Positions 24,330-32,278 of a stretch of 35,729 nt of DNA are shown piece by piece (the stretch's first letter is position 1; every line of letters begins with the position of its first letter). Source of the DNA: Candidatus Omnitrophota bacterium (GTDB lineage Bacteria > Ratteibacteria > UBA8468 > B48-G9 > JAFGKM01); the NCBI GenBank assembly GCA_023819375.1, contig JAMWDI010000006.1, positions 1 through 35,729 of the forward strand. The letters are read 5' to 3'. The notes under the pieces were generated by a model that was not told the origin of the DNA, did not search any database, and worked only from the letters and a program-made list of their open reading frames with translations. The translations under genes and the position numbers were made by a program.

Positions 24330-25401
24330 TTTTCAACTCCTTCAAAATCCTTATAATTTCCTGTTCTTCAATTTCAACTCCAATTTTGCATTTACCAATT
24401 TTTTCTGGTAAAACAAATCTCAACTTTTCTTTTTTTATTTTTTTATCATATTTCAAAAAATTTACCAAGATTTCAATATTAATTTTTTCGTAAGTTGTCA
24501 AAAAATTAAATTTTTCTCCAAGTTCTTTAATTCTTTTATAAATATCTATATCACATATTCCTTTTTTATAAGAAATAAAACTTTCTCCAAGCATCCCAAG
24601 GTAAACCGCCTCTCCATGTGAAAATCTTTTTAAATTTGAAATTTCAATTCCATGTCCAAGAGTATGTCCAAAATTTAAAATTTCTCTTAATCCCTTTTTT
24701 TCTTTTTCATCTTTTTCAACAATGTTCACTTTTATCTTTATACTTTCTTTTACCAGATATTCAAAATTTTCTTCAAGTTCTTCAATTTGAATTTTTTCTA
24801 ATTTTTCAAAAATATCTTTATTTTTAATTACACCATATTTTACTATTTCACTTAAACCCTGTTTAATTTCTCTATAAGGTAATGTAGAAAGAGTTTTTAA
24901 ATCAATGTAAATAAAAACTGGCTGGTAAAATGAACCAATAAGGTTTTTCCCTTTTTCCATATTTATTCCTGTTTTTCCGCCTATGGAAGCATCTACTTGA
25001 GAAAGTAAAGTTGTTGGAATATTTCCATATTTGATGCCTCTCATATAAATTGAAGCAACAAAACCACCGATATCGCTTATGACTCCTCCCCCAAGATTTA
25101 AAATTAAATCATCTCTATTTACCTGAAACTCAAGAAGTTTTTCTATTATATTCAGGACAGTTTTTAAATTTTTTTGTTTTTCACCTGGTTGTATAACAAT
25201 TTCTTTTATTTTTTTACCAGTATTTTTAAGATTTTTTTTTAAATTTTCACCATAAAGTGAAAAAACATTTTTATCACTTAAGATTATTATTTTATTACCA
25301 AAAATTTCAAACTTTAAATTTTCAGCAATTTTTTCAAGTGGATAGCCAATGTAAATATTGTGACTATTCTCATCACCAAGATTTACTCGGATTTTCTCCA
25401 T
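24313..25401 (-). CDS. aroB: 3-dehydroquinate synthase
   Basis: A 362-residue NAD- and metal-dependent enzyme that cyclises DAHP to 3-dehydroquinate, the second shikimate step. Evidence includes the NAD-binding segment LNLGGGVISDIGGFVASIYMRG near residues 101-122, PTTLLSQVDASIGGKTGIN near 129-147, and the metal-binding LNFGHTLGHGIE, followed by FSHGEAVYLGM. The start lies inside aroK (29-base overlap) and the end inside pheA, so the three genes are tightly packed. The length and all key residues look normal. Confidence 0.97.
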   Translation of the reverse strand: MEKIRVNLGDENSHNIYIGYPLEKIAENLKFEIFGNKIIILSDKNVFSLYGENLKKNLKNTGKKIKEIVIQPGEKQKNLKTVLNIIEKLLEFQVNRDDLILNLGGGVISDIGGFVASIYMRGIKYGNIPTTLLSQVDASIGGKTGINMEKGKNLIGSFYQPVFIYIDLKTLSTLPYREIKQGLSEIVKYGVIKNKDIFEKLEKIQIEELEENFEYLVKESIKIKVNIVEKDEKEKKGLREILNFGHTLGHGIEISNLKRFSHGEAVYLGMLGESFISYKKGICDIDIYKRIKELGEKFNFLTTYEKINIEILVNFLKYDKKIKKEKLRFVLPEKIGKCKIGVEIEEQEIIRILKELKNAEKN

Positions 25402-25912
25402 TTTCCTTTTTTACAATTTCAATTATTTCGTCAACAACATCCTCTATTTTTTTCTTTGTTGTGTCTATAGTATAATCTGCTTTTGAGTAATATGGTTTTC
25501 TTCTTTCAAGTAATTCTTTAATTGTTTCAATCACATTTTTTGATTTCATCAATAGTGGTCTATCTTTTTTAGGTAAAGTTCTTTTGTAAATTTCTTCAGG
25601 TGTTGCGGTAAGACAAATTAAAATCCCATTTTTTTTTAAATTCAAATAATTTTTTTCTCTGATTAAAGCCCCTCCACCAGTTGCAATAACACAATTTTTA
25701 TATTCTGATACTTCTTCTATTATTTTTTCCTCAAGATTTCTAAAGTATTCTTCTCCTTTAACCTGAAAAATTCTTGCTATTCTATCTTTTTCTCTTTCTT
25801 CAATCAATTTATCTGTGTCTATAAATTTTCTACCAAGTTTTTTAGCAAGTAATTCTCCAACTTCTGATTTTCCTGTTCCCATAAAGCCAACAAGAACTAT
25901 ATTTTTTTCCAT
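25373..25912 (-). CDS. aroK: Shikimate kinase
   Basis: A 179-residue P-loop kinase that phosphorylates shikimate at the 3-hydroxyl. It has the Walker A motif GFMGTGKSEVG at residues 9-19, the shikimate- and Mg-binding DTDKLIEE near 32-39, the FRNLEEKII segment with a conserved Arg, and the GGGALIRE glycine motif near 79-86. The LPKKDRPLL lid segment and the RRKPYYSKADYTID adenine-site region follow. It starts 5 bases after the aroC stop without an obvious ribosome site and overlaps aroB by 29 bases. aroE and aroD, which would supply shikimate, are not in the window. Confidence 0.96.
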   Translation of the reverse strand: MEKNIVLVGFMGTGKSEVGELLAKKLGRKFIDTDKLIEEREKDRIARIFQVKGEEYFRNLEEKIIEEVSEYKNCVIATGGGALIREKNYLNLKKNGILICLTATPEEIYKRTLPKKDRPLLMKSKNVIETIKELLERRKPYYSKADYTIDTTKKKIEDVVDEIIEIVKKENGENPSKSW

Positions 25913-25917
25913 TTTGT

Positions 25918-27066
25918 TTAAATCCAGAATTTTTTGATTCTTTGAATATAATTTTTGTAATTGTTTTTTAAATCTTCAAGACAATCACCTCCAAACTTTT
26001 CAATATATTCCGAGGCAAGAATAAATGCAAGTAAATTTTCACCAATTATAGAAGCAGGTATTACGGCACATATATCACTTCTCTCATACTCATACTTTTT
26101 TTCTTCTAAATTTCTTATATCAATAGAAGAAAGTCCTCTTTTTAATGTTGGAATAGGTTTCATGAAGCATTTAATCCAGATATCATTTCCATTTGTCATT
26201 CCTCCTTCAATTCCACCGCTATTATTTGTTTTCCATTGGATTTTGTTTTTATAAAATATTTCATCATGAAATTGAGAACCAGAAAGGTTTACTCCTTCAA
26301 AACCTAGACCTATTTCAACTCCTTTAACCCCTGGTATACTTATTAAAATATAAGCAATTTTTGCATCAAGCCGTTTTTCCCAGTGGACATAACTTCCAAG
26401 ACCAGGGCAGACACCTTCAACAATAATTTCAAAAATACCACCTATTGTGTCTCCATTTTTACTAACTCTATCAATTTCTTCCATCATTTCTTTCTCTTTT
26501 TTAAGACACCTTGTTAAAGAGGTTTCAATTTTTTCATAATTTTCTTTTATATCATTAATATTTCCTTCATCTTCAACACTTCCTATTCTTTTTACTCTAC
26601 TGTAAATTTTAACACCAAATTCATTCAAGAGTTTTTTACATATTGCTCCAATCGCTACCCTTATCGCTGTCTCTCTTGCACTTGCTCTTTCTATTACATT
26701 TCTTAAATCTTCAAAATTATACTTTAAAAAACCACTTAGGTCAGCATGACCCGGTCTTGGTATATATCTTTCTTTGCCTTCTTTAACCTTTTCTATGTTC
26801 ATAAAATCTTTCCAGTTTTCCCAATCTTTATTTTCTATTAAAATTGTTATTGGAGCACCTGTTGTTTTTCCATTTCTTACACCACTTAAAATTTCAGCCC
26901 TATCTTTTTCCATCTTCATTCTCTCACTTCTACCATATCCTTTCTGTCTTCTCTCCAATTCTTTATTTATATCTTCTTCAGTAAGAGGCATGTTTGAAAC
27001 CATGCCTTCTAAGATACCTATCAAACATTTACCATGGGATTCACCTGCAGTTAAAAATTTCAACAT
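25918..27066 (-). CDS. aroC: Chorismate synthase
   Basis: A 382-residue FMN-dependent enzyme that converts EPSP to chorismate, the last common aromatic precursor. Signatures are AGESHGKCLIGILEGM at residues 7-22, RRQKGYGRSERMKMEKD, SGVRNGKTTGAPI, RPGHADLSGFLKY, and ERASARETAIRVAIGAI near 127-143. Purine-rich AAGGAAAGGA lies just before the ATG at 27066. The start overlaps the end of the transglutaminase-like gene by 7 bases. The family needs reduced FMN; no flavin reductase is encoded nearby. Confidence 0.97.
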   Translation of the reverse strand: MLKFLTAGESHGKCLIGILEGMVSNMPLTEEDINKELERRQKGYGRSERMKMEKDRAEILSGVRNGKTTGAPITILIENKDWENWKDFMNIEKVKEGKERYIPRPGHADLSGFLKYNFEDLRNVIERASARETAIRVAIGAICKKLLNEFGVKIYSRVKRIGSVEDEGNINDIKENYEKIETSLTRCLKKEKEMMEEIDRVSKNGDTIGGIFEIIVEGVCPGLGSYVHWEKRLDAKIAYILISIPGVKGVEIGLGFEGVNLSGSQFHDEIFYKNKIQWKTNNSGGIEGGMTNGNDIWIKCFMKPIPTLKRGLSSIDIRNLEEKKYEYERSDICAVIPASIIGENLLAFILASEYIEKFGGDCLEDLKNNYKNYIQRIKKFWI

Positions 27067-28169
27067 TTCCTTTCCTTTTTAAAATAATTAAATTTTTGGT
27101 CTTTTTTAAAATAGTTCAATATTAAATTTAATTTTTCACTTTTTAGTACAGGAATAATTTTTTCTGTTTTTGTTTCAGGATCATATTCTACAATCTGAAG
27201 TTTTTTTATTTGTTTTGAATTTAAAGCAAGATAAAATTCAAATGTATTTAATAAATATTCTTTTATAATGAAACTCCCCAATATATTAAAAGTTAAATCC
27301 ATCCATATCCATTGATTGAGATGTTCGGAAAATATTTCTGTTGTAGCATGTCCTTCTGCAATTTTTATATAATAATTTTTTCCTTTAAAAGGAGTTGGAT
27401 AATCCATTCCAATAATTCTTGCAGGAATATTGAAACTATTGCAGGCATATACAAAAATATTTGCAATATTACTGCACCAAACCTTGTCTTTACCTGAAAT
27501 TGCTCTTTCATATTGTTGAAAGGGAGAAACATTTTCCATAATATCAGAAGGTATTCCACGATGTTTGTGAAGAGAATTTATCAATTCTTTTGCAATAACC
27601 TTTGCTTTTTCATAATCTAAAGATATATTTTTAATCTTTTCTCCCCATCTTTCAAAAGCATATTTTTTTTCTTTAGATGTAGGTTTTTTTACAATCCAAT
27701 CTTCTATACACGTTGTAAAAATGTTGATGTCACTATTTTGAATGATTAACCAACCACAAGATGTCAAGTTTCTTTTTTTGTAAAATTCTTCAGGATAAAA
27801 GTTAACATTTATTTTATATTCTTTTGATTCTTTGCCAGTTTTAGAAATACTTTTAATAATTAAAGAACTTTTTTGAGGATCCGAGATATTCTCGTCAAAA
27901 AAGATTGTAATTTTTCCATTTTTACTTTTATTCCATTGTTTTTTAAAAAAAGAGAAATCCTTAAATCTTTCATCTGTAAATTCAGATGTAGAAAAATTTA
28001 TAGTATAAAGAAAATGAGAAAAATTATTCATATGTGAACCAAAAAAAAGAGTAATCCCAATGCCATTTTTTACTCCTGAGATTGACTTTAAGAAAATTTC
28101 TTCTTTGCTTGGATATATTCTCCAGTAATTTTGTTGTGGGTCTAAGGTTTCACTTATAATTTTTTCCAT
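27060..28169 (-). CDS. Transglutaminase-like cysteine protease-fold protein
   Basis: A 369-residue protein with a C-terminal-half transglutaminase-like core. The likely catalytic triad is Cys232 (KVWCSNIANIFVYAC), His274 (AEGHATTEIF) and Asp291 (WIWMDLTFN). The order and spacing are normal for bacterial transglutaminase-like domains. Residues 1-180 match nothing I recognise, and there is no signal peptide. Such domains act as peptidases, amidases or cross-linkers; the substrate is unknown. It is the first gene of the aromatic operon and overlaps aroC by 7 bases, but no pathway link is evident. An AGGAG lies 11 bases before the ATG, rather distant. A TATAAT at 28198-28203 (minus strand) has only a weak -35 (TTTTTA), so transcription may come partly from the tRNA promoter. 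Confidence 0.8.
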   Translation of the reverse strand: MEKIISETLDPQQNYWRIYPSKEEIFLKSISGVKNGIGITLFFGSHMNNFSHFLYTINFSTSEFTDERFKDFSFFKKQWNKSKNGKITIFFDENISDPQKSSLIIKSISKTGKESKEYKINVNFYPEEFYKKRNLTSCGWLIIQNSDINIFTTCIEDWIVKKPTSKEKKYAFERWGEKIKNISLDYEKAKVIAKELINSLHKHRGIPSDIMENVSPFQQYERAISGKDKVWCSNIANIFVYACNSFNIPARIIGMDYPTPFKGKNYYIKIAEGHATTEIFSEHLNQWIWMDLTFNILGSFIIKEYLLNTFEFYLALNSKQIKKLQIVEYDPETKTEKIIPVLKSEKLNLILNYFKKDQKFNYFKKERKC

Positions 28170-28225
28170 TTTTATTTATTCTCCTGTTATCTGTTATATT
28201 ATAACTTAACATGCTTATTTTAAAA

Positions 28226-28297
28226 AGCCCGCGGTCGGATTTGAACCGACGACCTACCCATTACGAATGGGTTGTTCTACCACTGAACTACGCGGGC
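28226..28297 (-). tRNA. tRNA-Thr (anticodon CGU)
   Basis: A 72-base cloverleaf on the minus strand. The acceptor stem is GCCCGCG/CGCGGGC (7 perfect pairs), the D-arm GTTC-AGTGGTA-GAAC, and the anticodon arm ACCCA-TTCGTAA-TGGGT with anticodon CGT, which reads the ACG threonine codon. The T-arm is GTCGG-TTCAAAT-CCGAC and the discriminator is T at 28226. The 3' CCA is not encoded and must be added after transcription. The gene lies alone between the HEPN/MNT end of the valS operon and the transglutaminase/aro operon, with its own promoter. Confidence 0.97.
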
Positions 28298-28304
28298 TTA
28301 AATT

Positions 28305-28333
28305 ATTTTAACACTTTTTCTTTCTTTTGTCTT
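28305..28333 (-). promoter_or_regulatory. Promoter of the tRNA-Thr gene
   Basis: On the minus strand AAGACA (28328-28333) and TAAAAT (28305-28310) are 17 bases apart, matching the -35 and -10 consensus at four and five of six positions. The mature tRNA begins 8 bases after the -10, so there would be little or no 5' leader for RNase P to remove. The spacing fits well; activity is inferred. Confidence 0.55.
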
Positions 28334-28385
28334 AATGCTGAATTTTTGAGAGATACGTAAGTTTTTAAAATGCATAAAAACTGAT

Positions 28386-28418
28386 AGAAAAAAGAAATAG
28401 ATTTGAAAAATATCAAAT
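28386..28418 (-). terminator. Possible terminator after the HEPN/MNT genes
   Basis: On the minus strand ATTTGA and TCAAAT (28401-28418) can form a six-base stem with a six-base loop, followed by a pyrimidine-rich stretch containing TTTCTTTTTT (28386-28400). The stem is AT-rich and weak. It lies about 75 bases after the MNT stop and upstream of the tRNA promoter. A second 7-base palindrome (TTTAGTT/AACTAAA, 28429-28446) lies between it and the MNT stop without a T-run. Confidence 0.3.
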
Positions 28419-28493
28419 TACTCCATAATTTAGTTGATAAACTAAAAAATCTTCTATTTTGTGCTATACTTTCTTGTTTTTTAATCTATAAAT

Positions 28494-28844
28494 TTAAATT
28501 TCAATATAATCTTCTTTTATAAAATTTTTATACTGATTTTCATATTCTTCATTTGTAACAAGATGGATTTGAAATGGGCTTCCAAATGGTTTTAATTTTA
28601 ATTTAATAAATCTTCTATCTTCCCAGTTTTTGGGTAAATTGTCTGAAATCACCAAGATATCTATATCACTTAAAAATGGATGGTATAAATTTTTAATAAC
28701 TGAACCAAAAATCAGTACTTTTACATTCTTTAATAATTTTTCTGCTTTTTTTTTAATTTCAGCAGTAAATTTAATGTAATCTTTAAAATACTTTTCTCTT
28801 TCTTGGGAAATCTCTTTAAGAATTGAAATATGTGTTTTATTCAT
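28494..28844 (-). CDS. Minimal nucleotidyltransferase (MNT) domain protein
   Basis: A 116-residue protein of the DNA polymerase beta-like minimal nucleotidyltransferase family. The core signature is LIFGSVIKN at residues 44-52 and SDIDILVIS at 59-67, giving Gly47-Ser48 and the metal-binding Asp60 and Asp62. The position where many members have the third carboxylate reads FQIHLVT (91-97), so that residue may be histidine here, as I recall for some archaeal-type members; this reduces certainty about activity. The gene starts 3 bases after a HEPN gene. HEPN/MNT pairs form type VII toxin-antitoxin systems in which the MNT adenylylates or neutralises the HEPN partner. Being at the end of a housekeeping operon, it may also have a regulatory role. 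Confidence 0.84.
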   Translation of the reverse strand: MNKTHISILKEISQEREKYFKDYIKFTAEIKKKAEKLLKNVKVLIFGSVIKNLYHPFLSDIDILVISDNLPKNWEDRRFIKLKLKPFGSPFQIHLVTNEEYENQYKNFIKEDYIEI

Positions 28845-28847
28845 TTT

Positions 28848-29240
28848 CTATAAACTTTCTCCTATTAATTTTTTAATTAAATTTAAAAATTCCTCACAAT
28901 TTTTTATTATACTTTTAATCAAATTTTCACTAAATTTTTTATCAAAATATCTTGATGTAAAATAAGCGTCTTCTAAATCACTAAAAAATATTTCATTTTC
29001 CTTATAGAATTTTAAAAATTCTTCACAGTCATAAACATCTGCCAATTCTTTTATAAGTTCATAAAAATAATGTGTTTTAGGCCAGTCACCCACTTTTAAA
29101 CCTATCAAGTATTTTATAAAAAGTTGTATTGCTTGTTCAAAGTCAAAAGCAGCAAGATTAAATCTTTTCTTTTCTAAATCTTCAAAACCCCTTTCCCAAA
29201 ATTCTCTTGCTCTTTCTTTTAAAAAACTGAATGTCTTCAT
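28848..29240 (-). CDS. HEPN domain protein
   Basis: A 130-residue all-helical protein. FLKERAREFWERGFEDLEKK, AAFDFEQAIQLFIKYLIGLK and a central THYFYELIKEL segment fit the archaeal/bacterial HEPN pattern (A..f.eQA.ql.lK..l....G..p.tH....L). DAYFTSRYF at about residues 92-100 equals the conserved third-helix segment. A clear R-x4-6-H ribonuclease motif is not visible, so it may belong to a HEPN subgroup without that activity. The paired minimal nucleotidyltransferase gene follows 3 bases downstream, the usual layout of HEPN/MNT modules. The gene lies 14 bases after a phosphohexomutase gene with no visible promoter between. Confidence 0.83.
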   Translation of the reverse strand: MKTFSFLKERAREFWERGFEDLEKKRFNLAAFDFEQAIQLFIKYLIGLKVGDWPKTHYFYELIKELADVYDCEEFLKFYKENEIFFSDLEDAYFTSRYFDKKFSENLIKSIIKNCEEFLNLIKKLIGESL

Positions 29241-29254
29241 TATTTAATTATAAC

Positions 29255-30598
29255 TCATACCTTTTCAAAAATAAAAGAATTAAATTCTTCAAAATATTCA
29301 TTTAGAATTTTTTCATTTGTACTTTCTACAACTAATCTCAAAACAGGTTCTGTACCTGAAGGTCTAATATGAATCCAACCATTTTTTCTTATAATTTTCA
29401 TTCCATCTGTAAAGTCTATTTTTTCTTTTTTGTATTTTAACTTTAATTTTTTCATTATAATGTTTATTTTTTTAGAATCAATCTCAAACTTTTCTTTTTT
29501 TGTATAATAAATAGGAAAATCAGATAGGATTTCTGATATTTTTTTCTCTTTTTTTGCCATATATTCTAAAATTAAAGCCATTCCGACAAAACTGTCTCTT
29601 CCATAATGAACTGGAGCATAAATTACACCTCCATTTCCTTCTCCACCAATTAAACTATTTACTTTTCGCATTTTTTCAACTACATTTACTTCACCAATTT
29701 TCGTTTTATAAACTTTGACGCCATGTTTATTTGCAATATAGTCAATAATCATTGAAGTAGAAACATTTACCACAACAGGTGTTTTTATTTTTTCAAGAAT
29801 ATTGTCTAAACATATTGCAAGGACTAATTCCTCACCAATGATATTCCCTTTTTCATCAACTATTGCCAATCTATCTCCATCAGGATCTTGAGCAAATCCA
29901 ATATCTACATTTTTTTCTTTAATATATTGTGAAAGTTGTTTCAGAGTTTCTTTTTTAGGTTCAGGATCGTGAGAAAAAAAACCATAAGGTTTTTCGTTTA
30001 AAATTTCAACTTTGCAGTTAAATTTTTCAAGAAATCTTTTGGTATATAAAGCACCGACACCTTGACATACATCAACAGCAATTTTGAAATTGCTTTTCTT
30101 TATATTTTCATTATCAACATTTTTATAAATTTCTTCAAAATATTTTTCAACAATATTCTCTTCAATTAAAATATCTCCTGTTCTTTTTGAAAAAAGAAAA
30201 TTGCCTTTATTGTAAATTTCAATCAATTGCTGGCCTTCTTTTTCATTTAAGAAAGTTCCTCTTTTTGAAAGAAACTTAATCCCGTTGTATTGAAAAGGAT
30301 TATGGCTTGCTGTAATTACAATTCCTCCACTTTTTTTATTTTTTTCAACTACATATTCAACAAGTGGAGTTGGAGCAATATCAAGGTCAACAACATTTTT
30401 TCCACAGGCAAGAAGAGATGCTATTACAGTTAATTTTAAAACATTTCCAGAAATTCTTGTGTCTCTACCAACATATATCTTTTTTTCTTTTATGAAATTT
30501 CCATAAGCAAAAGCAAATTTTTGAACCAAATCGGGTCTTAAAACTTCAGGATAAATCCCTCTGATTCCAGCAACACTAATTTTGAGTTCTTTAACCAT
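29255..30598 (-). CDS. Phosphohexomutase, probably phosphoglucosamine mutase (GlmM-like)
   Basis: A 447-residue alpha-D-phosphohexomutase. The phosphoserine loop is VITASHNPFQYNGIKFL with Ser98 as catalytic residue, the metal loop is DPDGDRLAIVDE near residues 238-249, the sugar-binding loop is GGEGNGGVIY near 318-327, and the phosphate-binding loop RPSGTEPVLR lies near 412-421. The start reads SVAGIRGIYPEVL rather than the GTDGIRG of typical bacterial GlmM, and the GEGNGG loop resembles phosphoglucosamine/phosphomannomutases of mixed type. Formation of glucosamine 1-phosphate for cell-wall UDP-GlcNAc is the likeliest role; phosphomannomutase activity is possible. It follows truB after 4 bases and is co-transcribed with the translation genes upstream. 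Confidence 0.87.
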   Translation of the reverse strand: MVKELKISVAGIRGIYPEVLRPDLVQKFAFAYGNFIKEKKIYVGRDTRISGNVLKLTVIASLLACGKNVVDLDIAPTPLVEYVVEKNKKSGGIVITASHNPFQYNGIKFLSKRGTFLNEKEGQQLIEIYNKGNFLFSKRTGDILIEENIVEKYFEEIYKNVDNENIKKSNFKIAVDVCQGVGALYTKRFLEKFNCKVEILNEKPYGFFSHDPEPKKETLKQLSQYIKEKNVDIGFAQDPDGDRLAIVDEKGNIIGEELVLAICLDNILEKIKTPVVVNVSTSMIIDYIANKHGVKVYKTKIGEVNVVEKMRKVNSLIGGEGNGGVIYAPVHYGRDSFVGMALILEYMAKKEKKISEILSDFPIYYTKKEKFEIDSKKINIIMKKLKLKYKKEKIDFTDGMKIIRKNGWIHIRPSGTEPVLRLVVESTNEKILNEYFEEFNSFIFEKV

Positions 30599-30602
30599 TT
30601 TG

Positions 30603-31304
30603 TTAAAAATTCTGAATAATTTTAACTAGTTCACTTGGATAAATCAAGTATTTTTCAATACCATCTTTTTTTAAATCTTCAATTTTAACACTTTCTTCAA
30701 TTCTAAAAGGTCCAACTTTTGTTCTGATTAAACTATTTTGTGTTCCTCCACATCCAAGTTTTTCTCCTATGTCTCTACATAAAGCCCTAATGTAAGTACC
30801 TTTTGAGCATAATACTTTAAATTTTACATATGGTAAATCTATGCTTAAAACTTCTATTTTTTTAATTAAAACTTTTCTTGGAGTTGGAGTAATTATAATA
30901 CCCTTTCTGAAATATTTATACAATGGTTTTCCTTTATATTTTATAGCAGAAACAGATGGTGGAATTTGTTCATATTCCCCTTCAAAACTTTTTATTACTC
31001 TTGTTATATCCTCTTCTTTTAAATTTTCAACCGGTCTTTGTTCTATAATATTTCCTTCTATGTCATCAGTGTCTGTTTTTACTCCTAACAATATTTCTCC
31101 AATATACTCTTTATGAAAATTAATTAATTTTGAAGATATCTTTGTCATATTGCCTATAAGTATAATTAAAACTCCTTCCCCAATAGGATCAAGCGTTCCA
31201 CCATGTCCAATTTTTTCTTTTAAATTAAATTCTTTTTTCAAAATTCTTATTACATCATAGGAAGTTATACCTTTAGGTTTATAAATATTTAGAATCCCGT
31301 TCAT
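30603..31304 (-). CDS. truB: tRNA pseudouridine(55) synthase
   Basis: A 233-residue enzyme that makes pseudouridine 55 in the T-loop of tRNAs. The N-terminus GILNIYKPKGITSYDVIR is the TruB motif I. KIGHGGTLDPIGEGVLIILIG at about residues 31-51 holds the catalytic Asp39. PPSVSAIKYKGKPLYKYFRKG and the later CSKGTYIRALCRDIG segment are the other family motifs. The length is at the short end, and the C-terminal PUA-like extension is reduced. It shares ATGA with the end of the DHH phosphoesterase gene (31301-31304). The truB/nanoRNase neighbourhood is common in bacteria, where rbfA is often next to them; rbfA is not here. Confidence 0.96.
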   Translation of the reverse strand: MNGILNIYKPKGITSYDVIRILKKEFNLKEKIGHGGTLDPIGEGVLIILIGNMTKISSKLINFHKEYIGEILLGVKTDTDDIEGNIIEQRPVENLKEEDITRVIKSFEGEYEQIPPSVSAIKYKGKPLYKYFRKGIIITPTPRKVLIKKIEVLSIDLPYVKFKVLCSKGTYIRALCRDIGEKLGCGGTQNSLIRTKVGPFRIEESVKIEDLKKDGIEKYLIYPSELVKIIQNF

Positions 31305-32278
31305 TGCAATTCTTTTAAAATTATTTTTTCAACTTCTTTTAAACTTTTATTTTCAAAAAAACAACCTGCTGCCTCTCTATGCCCTCCTCCACCAAACTTT
31401 TTTGCTATATTTTCAACATCTACCTTTCCTTTACTTCTCATACTTACCTTTACTCCATTTGCTCTTTCTTTAAATAAAATGCCAACTTCTACCCCTTTAA
31501 TTGAAATTAAAAAATCTACAAAACCTTCTGTATGTTCTTCTTGAGTTCTGGTTTTTTTTAAAAGTTTATTTGAAATTTCCATTGTACAAAGAGATAGTTT
31601 CTTATAAAATTTAAATGTTTTGAGTGCTTCTTTGAATAAATTGACGGACTTAATAGATTTTTCAAAAAATATTCTCTGTGCAATTTTTTCAGGATTTATC
31701 CCTTTAGTTAGAAGATTTTTTACAATGTCAAAAGTAAAATTACTTAAGTGATGTGTAAAACAGTATGTATCATAAAGAATTGAAGTATAAAGACAGATCG
31801 CTTGTTTTTTGTTAATTTGGCCTAATTTTTTACAGATAAAATAAATCATTTCTCCAGTGGAAGAAAAGATGGGATTTGACCAGTTAATATGCCCGAAGTT
31901 GGAATTTGTTAAATGATGATCTATATTTATAAGAAAGGGAAGATTTAAAATAAAATCTTTTAATTCTCCAACTCTTTCTATGTTACCACAATCAATAATT
32001 ATTCCAACATCAAAGTTTTTTTCTTTTATTTTTTCATTAAAAATTTTTATTTTATCTGAATAGGGTAGAAATTTAAACATTTTTGGTAATTTGTCTTGGT
32101 TAATAATTTCAACATTTTTTCTTAATTTTTTAAGCCCTATAAAAAGCGCAATTTCACTTCCTATCCCATCACCGTCAATATTAATGTGTGACGTGATTAA
32201 AAAAGAATTTTTATTTTTTAAAATATCCACTATTTCATTTACTTTTATTTCATCTTTTTCAGATAACTTTACTGCCAT
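31301..32278 (-). CDS. DHH/DHHA1 phosphoesterase, nanoRNase / pAp phosphatase (NrnA-like)
   Basis: A 325-residue bimetal phosphoesterase that degrades short oligonucleotides (2-5-mers) and/or pAp and cyclic-dinucleotide breakdown products. The N-terminal DHH domain has SHINIDGDGIGSEIAL near residues 40-55, GIIIDCGNIERVG, and the name-giving INIDHHLTNSNFGHINW segment. The C-terminal DHHA1 domain ends with GGGHREAAGCFF near residue 306. All metal-binding acids and histidines seem present. It overlaps hflX by 20 bases and truB by 4. NrnA next to truB is a familiar pair in many bacteria and suggests a link to RNA turnover. Confidence 0.93.
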   Translation of the reverse strand: MAVKLSEKDEIKVNEIVDILKNKNSFLITSHINIDGDGIGSEIALFIGLKKLRKNVEIINQDKLPKMFKFLPYSDKIKIFNEKIKEKNFDVGIIIDCGNIERVGELKDFILNLPFLINIDHHLTNSNFGHINWSNPIFSSTGEMIYFICKKLGQINKKQAICLYTSILYDTYCFTHHLSNFTFDIVKNLLTKGINPEKIAQRIFFEKSIKSVNLFKEALKTFKFYKKLSLCTMEISNKLLKKTRTQEEHTEGFVDFLISIKGVEVGILFKERANGVKVSMRSKGKVDVENIAKKFGGGGHREAAGCFFENKSLKEVEKIILKELQ

